From assembly GCA_902773355.1 (NCBI GenBank), contig CACYEI010000026.1, forward strand, positions 1 through 49,458: DNA of 49,458 nt, in the 5' to 3' direction. The DNA is from an uncultured Spirochaetales bacterium (GTDB lineage: Bacteria; Spirochaetota; Spirochaetia; Sphaerochaetales; Sphaerochaetaceae). Numbering within the stretch: position 1 is the first letter of the stretch; each line of letters opens with the position of its first letter. Below are positions 8,857-16,976 of the stretch, piece by piece. The notes beneath the pieces are model-generated. The model had not been told where the DNA came from and did not search any database. It saw only the letters and a program-made list of their open reading frames with translations. The position numbers and the translations under genes are program-made.

Positions 8857-9472
8857 ATTTTTTATTTTTGTTTTATTTTTTGTTATATCCGTAGTAAACC
8901 TTTACGCTGAAAATATAAGTTTCAGTGGTGGTTATACTAGAGTTACCATGCAAAATGATATAAGTATGGTGGAACTTTCAGGCGGTGCCAAGGTTTCTAC
9001 ACCAACCATAACTATAGATGCAGATACCATTACACTTAGCGGAGAAGGATATACTAATGTCAGATGTTCGGGAAATGTTATTCTGAATGATACCAGTAGA
9101 GGTCTAAGTGTTAAAACAGTTAACCTTTATTATAATAGAACTGATGAAACTGTAATCTCAGATGGCTGGATTGAGATAGAAGACACACAAAATGAAGCCA
9201 AACTTAGTGGTGGATGGTTTGAATTTAACAAAGAATCATCTTCTATGACATTACAGATGCATGCCAGTATAGAAAAAAATACAGATTCAGGATTATTAAG
9301 CTGTAAAGCTGACAGTGTTAATTATAATTCAGACAAACAGACTTTAGAGCTAAAAGGTAATGCTGCAGTCACATGGGGTGATAGTACGTATAATGCATCT
9401 TTTATTAAGGTTAATATAGAAACAAAAGAAATATCTCTTCAGGGTTCTATTTCAGGAGAAATAAATGGCTGA
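8843..9472 (+). CDS. lptA: LptA/OstA-like periplasmic protein
   Basis: Beta-jellyroll protein of the OstA/LptA family, thought to bridge the periplasm for lipid A-type or other lipid export. I place the start at GTG 8843: it gives a standard signal peptide (KKNKFFIFVLFFVISVVNLYA, cleaved after YA) and has AAGGGA 9 nt upstream. ATG 8825 and 8801 in the same frame would add residues with poorer ribosome-binding sites. The mature part shows repeated short beta strands such as MVELSGGAKVSTPTITIDAD and LKGNAAVTWGD. It overlaps lptC by 14 nt and lptB by 8 nt, so one operon. Confidence 0.82.
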   Translation: MKKNKFFIFVLFFVISVVNLYAENISFSGGYTRVTMQNDISMVELSGGAKVSTPTITIDADTITLSGEGYTNVRCSGNVILNDTSRGLSVKTVNLYYNRTDETVISDGWIEIEDTQNEAKLSGGWFEFNKESSSMTLQMHASIEKNTDSGLLSCKADSVNYNSDKQTLELKGNAAVTWGDSTYNASFIKVNIETKEISLQGSISGEING

Positions 9473-10220
9473 TAATAAAGATGTAAAGACTCTTGAAATC
9501 CAGCATCTGCAAAAATTCTATGGTAAAAGACAGGTAGTAAAAGATATTTCTTTTTCCATGCAAAGCGGAGAAATAACAGGATTGCTTGGTCCTAACGGTG
9601 CTGGTAAAACCACTACATTCTATATGATAGTAGGTTTCATAAAGTCAAATGGTGGGAAAATTATCATTAACAATAAAGATATAACTTCTTTACCTATGTA
9701 TAAAAGAGCCGGAATGGGTTTAAGTTATTTACCACAGGAGCCATCCATATTCAGAAAACTCAGCGTAAGGGACAATATTAGACTTGTTGCCCAATCAAGA
9801 AAAGACATTTCTGGAAGACAAAAAAAAGAATTAGTAGATGAATTAATTGAAACATTTGGCCTAAAGGAAATAGTAAAGCAGAAAGGTTATACATTAAGTG
9901 GTGGAGAAAGAAGAAGAACTGAAATAGCTAGATCCATAGCCACAGCCCCCTCCTTCCTATTACTGGATGAACCATTTGCTGGAATAGATCCTAAAGCGGT
10001 TTATGAAATTAAACAGATTGTAAGAGATTTGGCAGATAGAGGAATTGGTATTTTACTCACAGATCATAACGTCAGAGATGCGCTGTCTGTTACAACTACA
10101 TCACACATTATAAGTAATGGTAGCATATTAGTTTCAGGAGACAGGCAAGATCTTCTGGATGATGAGGTGGCAAGAGATATCTATTTTGGAGAATCTTTTG
10201 AAGATGATTATTTTTTCTGA
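9465..10220 (+). CDS. lptB: LptB-type ABC transporter ATPase
   Basis: 251-residue ATPase that powers lipid extraction with LptFG. Walker A GPNGAGKTT at 42-50, Q-loop YLPQEPS near 89, ABC signature LSGGERRR at 144-151, Walker B LLLDEP at 165-170, and the H-loop in LLTDHNV. The FRKLSV and ERRRTEIAR sequences are typical of LptB rather than other small ABC ATPases. It follows lptA with an 8-nt overlap and precedes rpoN by 23 nt, the order lptA-lptB-rpoN known from many Gram-negatives. lptF and lptG are not in the window. Confidence 0.95.
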   Translation: MADNKDVKTLEIQHLQKFYGKRQVVKDISFSMQSGEITGLLGPNGAGKTTTFYMIVGFIKSNGGKIIINNKDITSLPMYKRAGMGLSYLPQEPSIFRKLSVRDNIRLVAQSRKDISGRQKKELVDELIETFGLKEIVKQKGYTLSGGERRRTEIARSIATAPSFLLLDEPFAGIDPKAVYEIKQIVRDLADRGIGILLTDHNVRDALSVTTTSHIISNGSILVSGDRQDLLDDEVARDIYFGESFEDDYFF

Positions 10221-10243
10221 TTGAATATTTTTCTTGAAAAATC

Positions 10244-11662
10244 ATGGACATTCAGATAGAACAAAGCCAAAAACTTGATATAAAGCAGACACTCTCCCCA
10301 CTCATGCTCCAAAGTTTAAATATTCTACCTATGACAGCACTTGAGCTATCAGAATATATAGGAACACAAATTGAAAATAATCCTGCTTTGGAAATTCCAG
10401 ATTCAGTTTTTGATTCTTCAACTATCAAATCTGATTATACAAACAGCCATGATTATACATATGATAATTTAGATAATGATTCAGATAATTACTCTGATAC
10501 TTATTCAGAAAAGCTAAACAATCCAGATGATTTTAATCAAAGTTTATCTGATGAAAAAACTGATTTTATTGAAAACTTATCAAATTCTAAAGAAACATTG
10601 TCAGAACATTTACTTTCTCAACTTGGAACTTTAAAAATCACCAAAGAAGAAAGAGAAATTGGAGAAACACTTATAGGAAATCTTGATGTAAATGGCTTTT
10701 TCATTTCTCCAATTAACAGTATTTTTAACAATAATGACTCTGATAATGTCTATACAGAAGAAGAAATAGAAAAAGTAATTACAATAATTCAATCTTTAGA
10801 TCCTATAGGCACATGTGTTTCAAACTATAAAGAATCACTAATAATACAAGCTAAAGCATTAAATCTTAATCCTGAAGACTTTTTTCTTATTTCCAACATT
10901 ATAAATAATCACCTAGATTTGATTAAAAATGATAAATATAACCAACTCTCAAAAGAATTAGGCGTTGATGAAGAAGATATTATTTCCTATGTAAAAATAA
11001 TTAAGTCATTAAATCCATTTCCAGGAAACGCTTTCAATTATGGTTCCAATACTTATATAGAACCTGATATTTCTATTAGATATCATATTTCAGAAGACAA
11101 TGAAAAAATAATTGAAATTAATGTAAGTAAAACTAATCTGCCAAACATAAAAATATCTGAATCCTTTAAGGAGCTAACAGAAAAGAATAAAAAAAACAAG
11201 AAACTTCAGGATTTTGCTAGGCAATCTATAGTTCAGGCTGAAAATCTTATTTCCATGGTTAATTTAAGATATAAAACACTTTATAAAACAGCTGTTTCAT
11301 TAGCAAAATTTCAAAAAGAATTCTTTATTAATGGTAAAGAATACCTAAAAACACTAAGACTTGAAGATGTGGCTAAAGATATAAATGTTCATGAAACCAC
11401 ATTAAGCAGACTTTCCCAAAATAAATATGTAGATACTGAATGGGGTATTTTTTCTCTAAAATATTTCTTTTCTCAAGGTGTAAATGATGTTTCAAGAAAT
11501 TCAATAAAAGATCTTATCTTTAACATAATTACAAATAACCCTGAACTATCAGACCAAAAAATAGCAGATAAACTTAAAGATTCTGGGATTTCATGTGCCA
11601 GAAGAACTGTAAATAAATACAGAAAAGAACTTAATTTAGAATCTTCCTATTACAGACATTAA
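10244..11662 (+). CDS. rpoN: RNA polymerase sigma-54 factor
   Basis: 472 residues with all three regions. Region I is glutamine-rich (QSQKLDIKQTLSPLMLQS, which contacts enhancer-binding AAA activators). It is followed by a low-complexity acidic/Ser/Asn linker (about residues 50-120), a core-binding domain, a helix-turn-helix (EDVAKDINVHETTLSRLSQ) and the RpoN box ARRTVNKYR at 452-460 that reads the -24 element. No Shine-Dalgarno is seen, so translation may be coupled to lptB. No sigma-54 activator gene and no convincing -24/-12 promoter were found in this window. Confidence 0.97.
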   Translation: MDIQIEQSQKLDIKQTLSPLMLQSLNILPMTALELSEYIGTQIENNPALEIPDSVFDSSTIKSDYTNSHDYTYDNLDNDSDNYSDTYSEKLNNPDDFNQSLSDEKTDFIENLSNSKETLSEHLLSQLGTLKITKEEREIGETLIGNLDVNGFFISPINSIFNNNDSDNVYTEEEIEKVITIIQSLDPIGTCVSNYKESLIIQAKALNLNPEDFFLISNIINNHLDLIKNDKYNQLSKELGVDEEDIISYVKIIKSLNPFPGNAFNYGSNTYIEPDISIRYHISEDNEKIIEINVSKTNLPNIKISESFKELTEKNKKNKKLQDFARQSIVQAENLISMVNLRYKTLYKTAVSLAKFQKEFFINGKEYLKTLRLEDVAKDINVHETTLSRLSQNKYVDTEWGIFSLKYFFSQGVNDVSRNSIKDLIFNIITNNPELSDQKIADKLKDSGISCARRTVNKYRKELNLESSYYRH

Positions 11663-11697
11663 TTCACAAGCATTAACCCAGCATTAATATTAATATA

Positions 11698-11748
11698 GCT
11701 TGAAAATTAATCTGGCTTGAAAACTAATCTAGCTTGAAAACTGAATAT
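11698..11748. repeat. 17-bp tandem repeat, 3 copies, upstream of greA
   Basis: Three imperfect units beginning gcttgaaaa at 11698, 11715 and 11732. Each carries a TTGAAA hexamer (11700-11705, 11717-11722, 11734-11739), so the repeat multiplies a -35-like element at 17-bp intervals. Confidence 0.9.
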
Positions 11749-11762
11749 AAAAAATATAGAAT
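11734..11762 (+). promoter_or_regulatory. Promoter of the greA / HTH operon
   Basis: TTGAAA at 11734-11739, 17-bp spacer, TAGAAT at 11757-11762, about 50 nt before the greA ATG. The -35 lies in the last unit of the 17-bp repeat. Shine-Dalgarno CGGAGAA sits correctly before the ATG at 11811. Confidence 0.6.
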
Positions 11763-11810
11763 GGTAAATAAAATTTTGTTTATTTATAGAACAGTTTATA
11801 CGGAGAAAAT

Positions 11811-14519
11811 ATGAACGCCAAAAAAGCTAAAAATTTAATAGGTTCAAGCTTATGGACAAGTAGTGATTTGAAAATATTAGCAGAAGATACGGAAAATATA
11901 AAACAGCTTTATGATATTGTAGTAAAGCTGAACTCATACGATGAAAGAGAAAGTTTAAAAGAAATGGCGCTCAGTGAATTAGAAACTAATCCTACCGCTA
12001 TTTATCCATCAATAATTGTTTCATTATGCGGTAAACACCCTGTAGATGACTCATACATTATTTCTGTTTTTGAAAACCTTTATAAACATGAAATGATAAA
12101 TGAAGCCATAGAGCTTGGTAATATTATTCTGGACTTTAATGAAAGCCCCTTTGTACTTAGAGGACTTGCTGATTGTTACAAATTACAAAATAGAGAAGAT
12201 AAAAAAATTGAAGTATGGGAAAAACTTGTACATGCTGACAGAAGTGAAACTGACGTACTGTATAGTTTGGCTGAATACCATGAAAACAAAGGAGAAAAGC
12301 AGGAAGCACTGGACTGCTATAAACGTGTTATCCTTAGAAATTTAAATGCTGAATCTCCAGACTTAAATGCAGTGAAAAATACTTGGCCTAAGATTACTGA
12401 ACTCCTACCAGATAACTGGGATTATCTTATTCCTCTTTCTGAAAAAATATCTGCAACCATAAGTCCTAAAAGTGCATTTGTTTTTTTACATGATGCATAT
12501 ATAAATGGAACTTATGACCTTAATGCTAGAATAAAAATATTGAAAAAAATGTTAGAATACATTCCTGATAATAAGGAAACCGTTGAACAGCTTCTAATTC
12601 TTTTCAGGGAAAAATATAAAGACAATCCTAGATTAGAATACTGTTTAAGTAATACAGGATTAGCCCATAACTATATAGACTCAAATACAGCCATTGCTAA
12701 TTTTGAAAAACAAATACAGTTTGTTAATTCTGCATTTGTTTACCATAACACATGGAAACTAGGAAGAATAATAAAAATAGAACAGGATCAAGTTCAGATA
12801 AAATTTATTTCTAAAAAAGATATCCATATAATGAGTTCTGCCATAGCTTACAGTAGTTTAAAAATACTCCCCAAACAGCATATATGGGTTTTAAAAGCTG
12901 GAGCTAAACCTGAAGATATCAGAAATCATATTATGGAAAATAATGAATGGAGTCTGAAAATGCTTTTAACATCATTTAATGGAGAAGCCAGTTTTAAACA
13001 GATTAAAGCTGAACTAGTTCCAGATATACTAAGTAAGGATGATTGGACTTCATGGCAGAATCAAGCAAAAAAAACTCTTGCCTCAAATCCGTTCTTCAGC
13101 ACTTCTGACTATTCAAATGATGTATTCATACTTAGAGATACCCCCATAACGTATGAAGAAAAATCATATAAACTTTTTAATCATGAAAAAGGTCTTATCA
13201 ATAAATATGGTATTTTAAGAGATTTTTTAAAGCATAATGGGAATACAGATTCTGAAGAATTCATTCATATGTTGAATTATTTTTCAACAGAACTAAAAAT
13301 GAAAATTTCTCCATCTACTGAAATCAGTTCTTATTTGATTTTGGAAAAAATTGGTAAAGATGAAGGTATGGAAAACCTGATTCAAGGCATCAGTTTTTAT
13401 GATATCTTCTCTAAAATGAACAATAACGACATTAAAGAAGCCTATATGTTCATGAATGACAGTATACAAAAATCATTTGTAGAACATATTATTTCTGCTG
13501 TTGAAAATGCCCCAGAGATATTACTGATTCTTCTACACACTGCCCCATCTAATTTTCTTTTGGATAAAGTAAGGAACAGTACAAAAAAGAAACTATTTAC
13601 AGATACACTTTCAGATATAATTCAGCACCCAGATACTGATCCAGATTTAGCCATCTTTCTTTTCAAAACCTTGTCAAGTAAAGAATGGGAAAAACTTAAC
13701 TTTACAGATGAAGAAATACTTTCATCAAAAATCTCACTTCTTGGTACGGTAAATGGTAAAATTGAACATAAGGTTGATGGCACAGTTAACAGGGAAAGAC
13801 AGAAATTCCTAATGACTTCACTTTTTACAAACCAAGAAATTTCCTCTTTCTTAGGTACGTGTGATATTCCACAAGCTAGAAGGATTCTATCTCTCTTAAA
13901 TAATGCAATAATGCAGGATGATGAAAAAATATTAGGTATCAAGCATTTTATACTTTCCAACAGAAAAGATGCAGACCAGATACTTAATGAAAATACAGCT
14001 CCAGTACTTCCTGGAAGAATAATTCCTAAAGGTTTCTTATGTACCAGAGCCATGTATGTTAGTAAATCTGCAGAACTAGAACATATTATGAATGTTGAGA
14101 TACCGGAAAACTCTAAAGAAATTGGTACAGCTAGAGATTTAGGAGATTTAAGAGAAAATGCAGAATATCAGTATGCTAAAGATAAACAAAAAAATCTGAA
14201 CTTTCTTATGAATAAACTAACTGATGAAATTGACTCTTCTAAAATTATTGATCCTGAAGATGTTGATACTGATTATGTTGAGTTTGGTACAGAGGTGGTA
14301 TTTATTGATAACATTAATCAGACAGAAGTCAGTTATAAAATTTTTGGACCATGGGAATCTAATCCAGAAAAAAATATTTTAAATTTTCAGGCTCCACTAG
14401 GTCTTAAGATTTATAATATGGGATTAGGTGAAAATAAGAAATTTGAAATTAACGGTGTAAAATATGATTACACTGTTAAATCTATAAGATTAGCTGATTT
14501 CAACAGCGTTATTAGTTAA
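11811..14519 (+). CDS. greA: Long GreA-type transcription factor with large N-terminal extension
   Basis: 902 residues, while ordinary GreA has about 160. The C-terminal ~150 residues are a Gre factor: coiled-coil tip region ARDLGDLRENAEYQYAKD from 774 (GDLREN at 778-783), then a C-terminal FKBP-like domain ending at the stop. GreA rescues backtracked RNA polymerase by stimulating transcript cleavage through acidic residues at the coil tip, which are present. The first ~700 residues are helical with TPR-like stretches (e.g. YSLAEYHENKGEKQEALDCY) and unknown role. The same architecture is known in Borrelia and Treponema. Followed 5 nt later by the HTH gene. Confidence 0.9.
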   Translation: MNAKKAKNLIGSSLWTSSDLKILAEDTENIKQLYDIVVKLNSYDERESLKEMALSELETNPTAIYPSIIVSLCGKHPVDDSYIISVFENLYKHEMINEAIELGNIILDFNESPFVLRGLADCYKLQNREDKKIEVWEKLVHADRSETDVLYSLAEYHENKGEKQEALDCYKRVILRNLNAESPDLNAVKNTWPKITELLPDNWDYLIPLSEKISATISPKSAFVFLHDAYINGTYDLNARIKILKKMLEYIPDNKETVEQLLILFREKYKDNPRLEYCLSNTGLAHNYIDSNTAIANFEKQIQFVNSAFVYHNTWKLGRIIKIEQDQVQIKFISKKDIHIMSSAIAYSSLKILPKQHIWVLKAGAKPEDIRNHIMENNEWSLKMLLTSFNGEASFKQIKAELVPDILSKDDWTSWQNQAKKTLASNPFFSTSDYSNDVFILRDTPITYEEKSYKLFNHEKGLINKYGILRDFLKHNGNTDSEEFIHMLNYFSTELKMKISPSTEISSYLILEKIGKDEGMENLIQGISFYDIFSKMNNNDIKEAYMFMNDSIQKSFVEHIISAVENAPEILLILLHTAPSNFLLDKVRNSTKKKLFTDTLSDIIQHPDTDPDLAIFLFKTLSSKEWEKLNFTDEEILSSKISLLGTVNGKIEHKVDGTVNRERQKFLMTSLFTNQEISSFLGTCDIPQARRILSLLNNAIMQDDEKILGIKHFILSNRKDADQILNENTAPVLPGRIIPKGFLCTRAMYVSKSAELEHIMNVEIPENSKEIGTARDLGDLRENAEYQYAKDKQKNLNFLMNKLTDEIDSSKIIDPEDVDTDYVEFGTEVVFIDNINQTEVSYKIFGPWESNPEKNILNFQAPLGLKIYNMGLGENKKFEINGVKYDYTVKSIRLADFNSVIS

Positions 14520-14524
14520 AGATT

Positions 14525-15334
14525 ATGAACTATATAAGTGTAAAACAGGCTTCAGAACTTTGGAATATTTCTGAAAGAAGAATACGTATGCTCTGTAGTC
14601 AAGGCAGAGTTCCAGGTGCTGTCAGATTAGGAAACTATATGTGGAATATTCCAGAAGGTTCAAGTAAACCTTCTGACTTTAGAACTATGAGATATCTGCA
14701 TAATAAAAACCTAAGAGCAGGTGCAAATGACTACTCTTCAGCAAATTTCCTAAACGAACAAAAACTGCCAAATAAAGATGAAAAAATAGGTATAATCCGT
14801 AACATATTACGTTATCAGAATATTTTTCTTTCAAATGAACAAATAAACCATGTGGTCTTCTTTTTATCAAATGTTCCTGAAGAAAATATATCTTTGGAAC
14901 TTTCAGTTAAAATACTGGATTTATATGGAAGTCTGTCAGCTCTACCAATATATATAAACATGAAAAACATAATAGAGCTAAATAAAATGGTTTGCAGAAA
15001 TATTTATTCAGAAGATGATTATTTAATAGAATCTGATTACCTTTCCAAAATAGATATGTTGATACAAACATATAATTCTGATTGGTCAGTATTACATCCA
15101 GTAGCCAGAGCTACTTTTATCTTTGACAATATACTTAAAAATCAGCCTTTTAAATTTAATAATATTGAAACAGCATTTATTGCATTGGAAAATGAACTAA
15201 TCTTAAATAAACTTAACTGTGCAGTTTTACCAGACAACAGTATAGATGAACTAAAGGGGGACTTAGTCAGTTCTGCATTTAAAGGAAACCTTCAAAAAGT
15301 TATTTCATTAATACTTAATGCCATATCAAAATGA
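14525..15334 (+). CDS. Helix-turn-helix protein with degenerate Fic-like C-terminus
   Basis: 269 residues. Residues 1-50 are a MerR/excisionase-type HTH (ISVKQASELWNISERRIR, then VPGAVRLGNYMWNIP), a form common in front of Fic proteins. Near the C-terminus, H191-P-V-A-R-A followed by N206-Q-P-F-K-F-N-N-I-E-T-A aligns with the Fic core IHPFxDGNGRTA. The catalytic His is Gln207 and GNGR is replaced by NNIE (about 212-215). If Fic-derived, it cannot AMPylate by the usual mechanism and may act as a regulator. It follows greA by 5 nt, so co-transcribed. The HTH call is solid, the Fic relation tentative. Confidence 0.65.
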   Translation: MNYISVKQASELWNISERRIRMLCSQGRVPGAVRLGNYMWNIPEGSSKPSDFRTMRYLHNKNLRAGANDYSSANFLNEQKLPNKDEKIGIIRNILRYQNIFLSNEQINHVVFFLSNVPEENISLELSVKILDLYGSLSALPIYINMKNIIELNKMVCRNIYSEDDYLIESDYLSKIDMLIQTYNSDWSVLHPVARATFIFDNILKNQPFKFNNIETAFIALENELILNKLNCAVLPDNSIDELKGDLVSSAFKGNLQKVISLILNAISK

Positions 15335-15345
15335 CAATTTAATAG

Positions 15346-15369
15346 TTATAATTTAGCTAATAATTATAA
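15346..15369. terminator. AT-only hairpin between convergent genes (weak terminator candidate)
   Basis: TTATAATT at 15346-15353 and AATTATAA at 15362-15369 form an 8-bp stem around an 8-nt loop in the 36-nt gap between the HTH gene and rsfS. It has no GC pairs, so termination strength is doubtful. Confidence 0.3.
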
Positions 15370-15370
15370 T

Positions 15371-15712
15371 TTAATTTTGTGTATATACTTCCCATAATCT
15401 TTCTAAGCTGTAAAATTCTCGTGTTTCCTTATTCATAAGATGGATGACAATATCAGAACAATCAATCAGTTCCCATGTATCAGTCCTAGGTGTTTTATGC
15501 CTTTTATTTACTGATAAACCAAGATTTATTAAAAAGCTCCATAATTCATGAACTAAACCTTTCAAATGTCCTGAACTTGTTACTGTACTAATAATAAAGC
15601 ACTCAGCCCATGAACACTTGTCTGATAAATCAATTATAACAGTATCAATACCATTATGATTATTTATATACTCTTTTATTTTTTCAGCATTTTCTAAAAC
15701 AGAATTATTCAT
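15371..15712 (-). CDS. rsfS: Ribosomal silencing factor RsfS
   Basis: 113 residues of the RsfS/YbeB (Iojap) family, which binds L14 on the 50S subunit and blocks subunit joining when nutrients are scarce. Recognisable are the DLSDKCSWAECFIISTVTSS core, the RHKTPRTDTWELIDCSDIVIHLM region and the ERLW end. It sits at the end of the nadD-obgE-L27-L21 direction, as in other spirochaetes. A GGAG Shine-Dalgarno is 5 nt before the ATG and is duplicated by a 17-bp repeat. Confidence 0.95.
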   Translation of the reverse strand: MNNSVLENAEKIKEYINNHNGIDTVIIDLSDKCSWAECFIISTVTSSGHLKGLVHELWSFLINLGLSVNKRHKTPRTDTWELIDCSDIVIHLMNKETREFYSLERLWEVYTQN

Positions 15713-15713
15713 A

Positions 15714-15747
15714 TATTCTCCAAACTAAAATATTCTCCAAACTATAA
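15714..15747. repeat. 17-bp duplication carrying the rsfS Shine-Dalgarno
   Basis: Units tattctccaaactaaaa (15714-15730) and tattctccaaactataa (15731-15747). On the rsfS strand each contains TTTGGAGAATA, so two GGAG ribosome-binding sites stand 17 nt apart, the nearer at proper spacing to the ATG at 15712. Confidence 0.9.
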
Positions 15748-15799
15748 AACATTGTTTTTCTGATATTAAAAAATTCAGATATCATAAAAATATGTTAAA

Positions 15800-16348
15800 T
15801 TATATAATTTGTGAAAACCAAATTTTAAAATATTCATATGCATACATATAATCTACTTTTGAAATAAAATCATTTGCATTAATAACTTCAATATTTATAT
15901 CATCAGAACCTAATGCGCTTACTAATTTAGAGATATCTGCATGTACACAATCAGCTACTCTTCTTGAAATTTCAGAATTAGTAAAATAAGCATTTCTAAA
16001 AACCAAGGCATCTATAAAATCAGTCATAAATGCTTCAGTCCCTAATGCTTCTTCTTTATTTAAAATAGATGAAATGATAATTTTTAAATTAATAAAATCT
16101 TCAGTATCTCCATGTGCATAAAAGTCCAAAACTTTACCTGTAAAACTTTGAGCAGCAGCAGGAGAAGATATACCTAAATAAACTGGAGCTAAAATTACAT
16201 ACACCGTATTGATATCTGAATTATAATAAACAATTACAGTATCAGAACCACCAAAATCAGCAAACCCTATTACATCAGCGGATTTGGTACATGAAGTAAA
16301 TAGGAAAACAAATAAAACTAAAGAAATTACAGTAATAATACGTTTCAT
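15800..16348 (-). CDS. Probable lipoprotein, unknown function
   Basis: 182 residues. MKRIITVISLVLFVFLFTSC is a signal peptide with lipidation at C20. The mature part starts with SDTVIVYYNSDINTVYVILAP, weakly reminiscent of the first strands of LytR-CpsA-Psr domains, which other spirochaetes encode at this spot. No LCP catalytic motif is visible, so I do not assign it. It lies between the HD hydrolase (4 nt away) and rsfS, in the same direction. Confidence 0.75.
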   Translation of the reverse strand: MKRIITVISLVLFVFLFTSCTKSADVIGFADFGGSDTVIVYYNSDINTVYVILAPVYLGISSPAAAQSFTGKVLDFYAHGDTEDFINLKIIISSILNKEEALGTEAFMTDFIDALVFRNAYFTNSEISRRVADCVHADISKLVSALGSDDINIEVINANDFISKVDYMYAYEYFKIWFSQII

Positions 16349-16352
16349 AACC

Positions 16353-16976
16353 TTATTTATCTAATTTACATTCTAAGTATAATTTAAGCTTAAGTGAATA
16401 TGATGATACGTTATATTTTTTTGATTTTTCTGCATGTAAAATCATCCTATTTATAACATCTAAAGCACATGTATAAATATTTTCATTTGAATAAATAGTA
16501 TTTCTATCAGAAGATGAAAGAAAAGTTCTATTTGGCTCTGTAAAATCAGCAATTAAAAGTGCTAATCCCAAATCATCTAAAGTATCATTTCCTGTAGTAT
16601 GATACTTAATGGCTTCACTCCAACTAGATGGATAATTTGGTAAAAAACTATAAGCCATATCAGCAGCTACCAAACCATGAGACAAAACAATATTTTCTCT
16701 AATTTCAGCATTTAAATCTATCTTATGATATTTACAGTAATTAAATAAATTTTCTTCTGAAAGCTCTCTACCTATATCATGAACTAAACCGCAAAAGATA
16801 GGGCCAGAAATACAATTATACTCTTTTACATAATTTTTACATTTAAAAAGATCCAAAATAAAAGCACATGTATACGCTACAGATAAACTATGAACAAAAC
16901 GTTTTTTTGAAATTAACTTTTCTACTATTAGACTAAGATCTGTATAATCCCTTACTGTATATATATTTTCTGACAT
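16353..16976 (-). CDS. HD-domain phosphohydrolase, YqeK-like
   Basis: HD-superfamily protein resembling YqeK, a symmetrical Ap4A hydrolase commonly next to nadD. Visible are RFVHSLSVAYTCAFILD (first His), GLVHDIGRE (the HD pair) and VLSHGLVAADMAY. The longest frame begins at TTG 17006, but I choose ATG 16976 (MSENIYTVRDYT): GGA lies 7 nt upstream and the Met triplet codons at 16982/16979/16976 fit the domain start. It overlaps the nadD end by 44 nt. Function assigned from family and context. Confidence 0.85.
   Translation of the reverse strand: MSENIYTVRDYTDLSLIVEKLISKKRFVHSLSVAYTCAFILDLFKCKNYVKEYNCISGPIFCGLVHDIGRELSEENLFNYCKYHKIDLNAEIRENIVLSHGLVAADMAYSFLPNYPSSWSEAIKYHTTGNDTLDDLGLALLIADFTEPNRTFLSSSDRNTIYSNENIYTCALDVINRMILHAEKSKKYNVSSYSLKLKLYLECKLDK

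Noticed and set aside
10221-10243. ATTTTTC/GAAAAAT inverted repeat between lptB and rpoN as terminator
   Set aside because: It is short, lacks GC pairs and a following T-run, and would separate genes normally co-transcribed.
13622-14053. 143-codon open frame on the minus strand inside greA
   Set aside because: It lies wholly opposite the conserved greA frame, has no ribosome-binding site and no recognisable domain.
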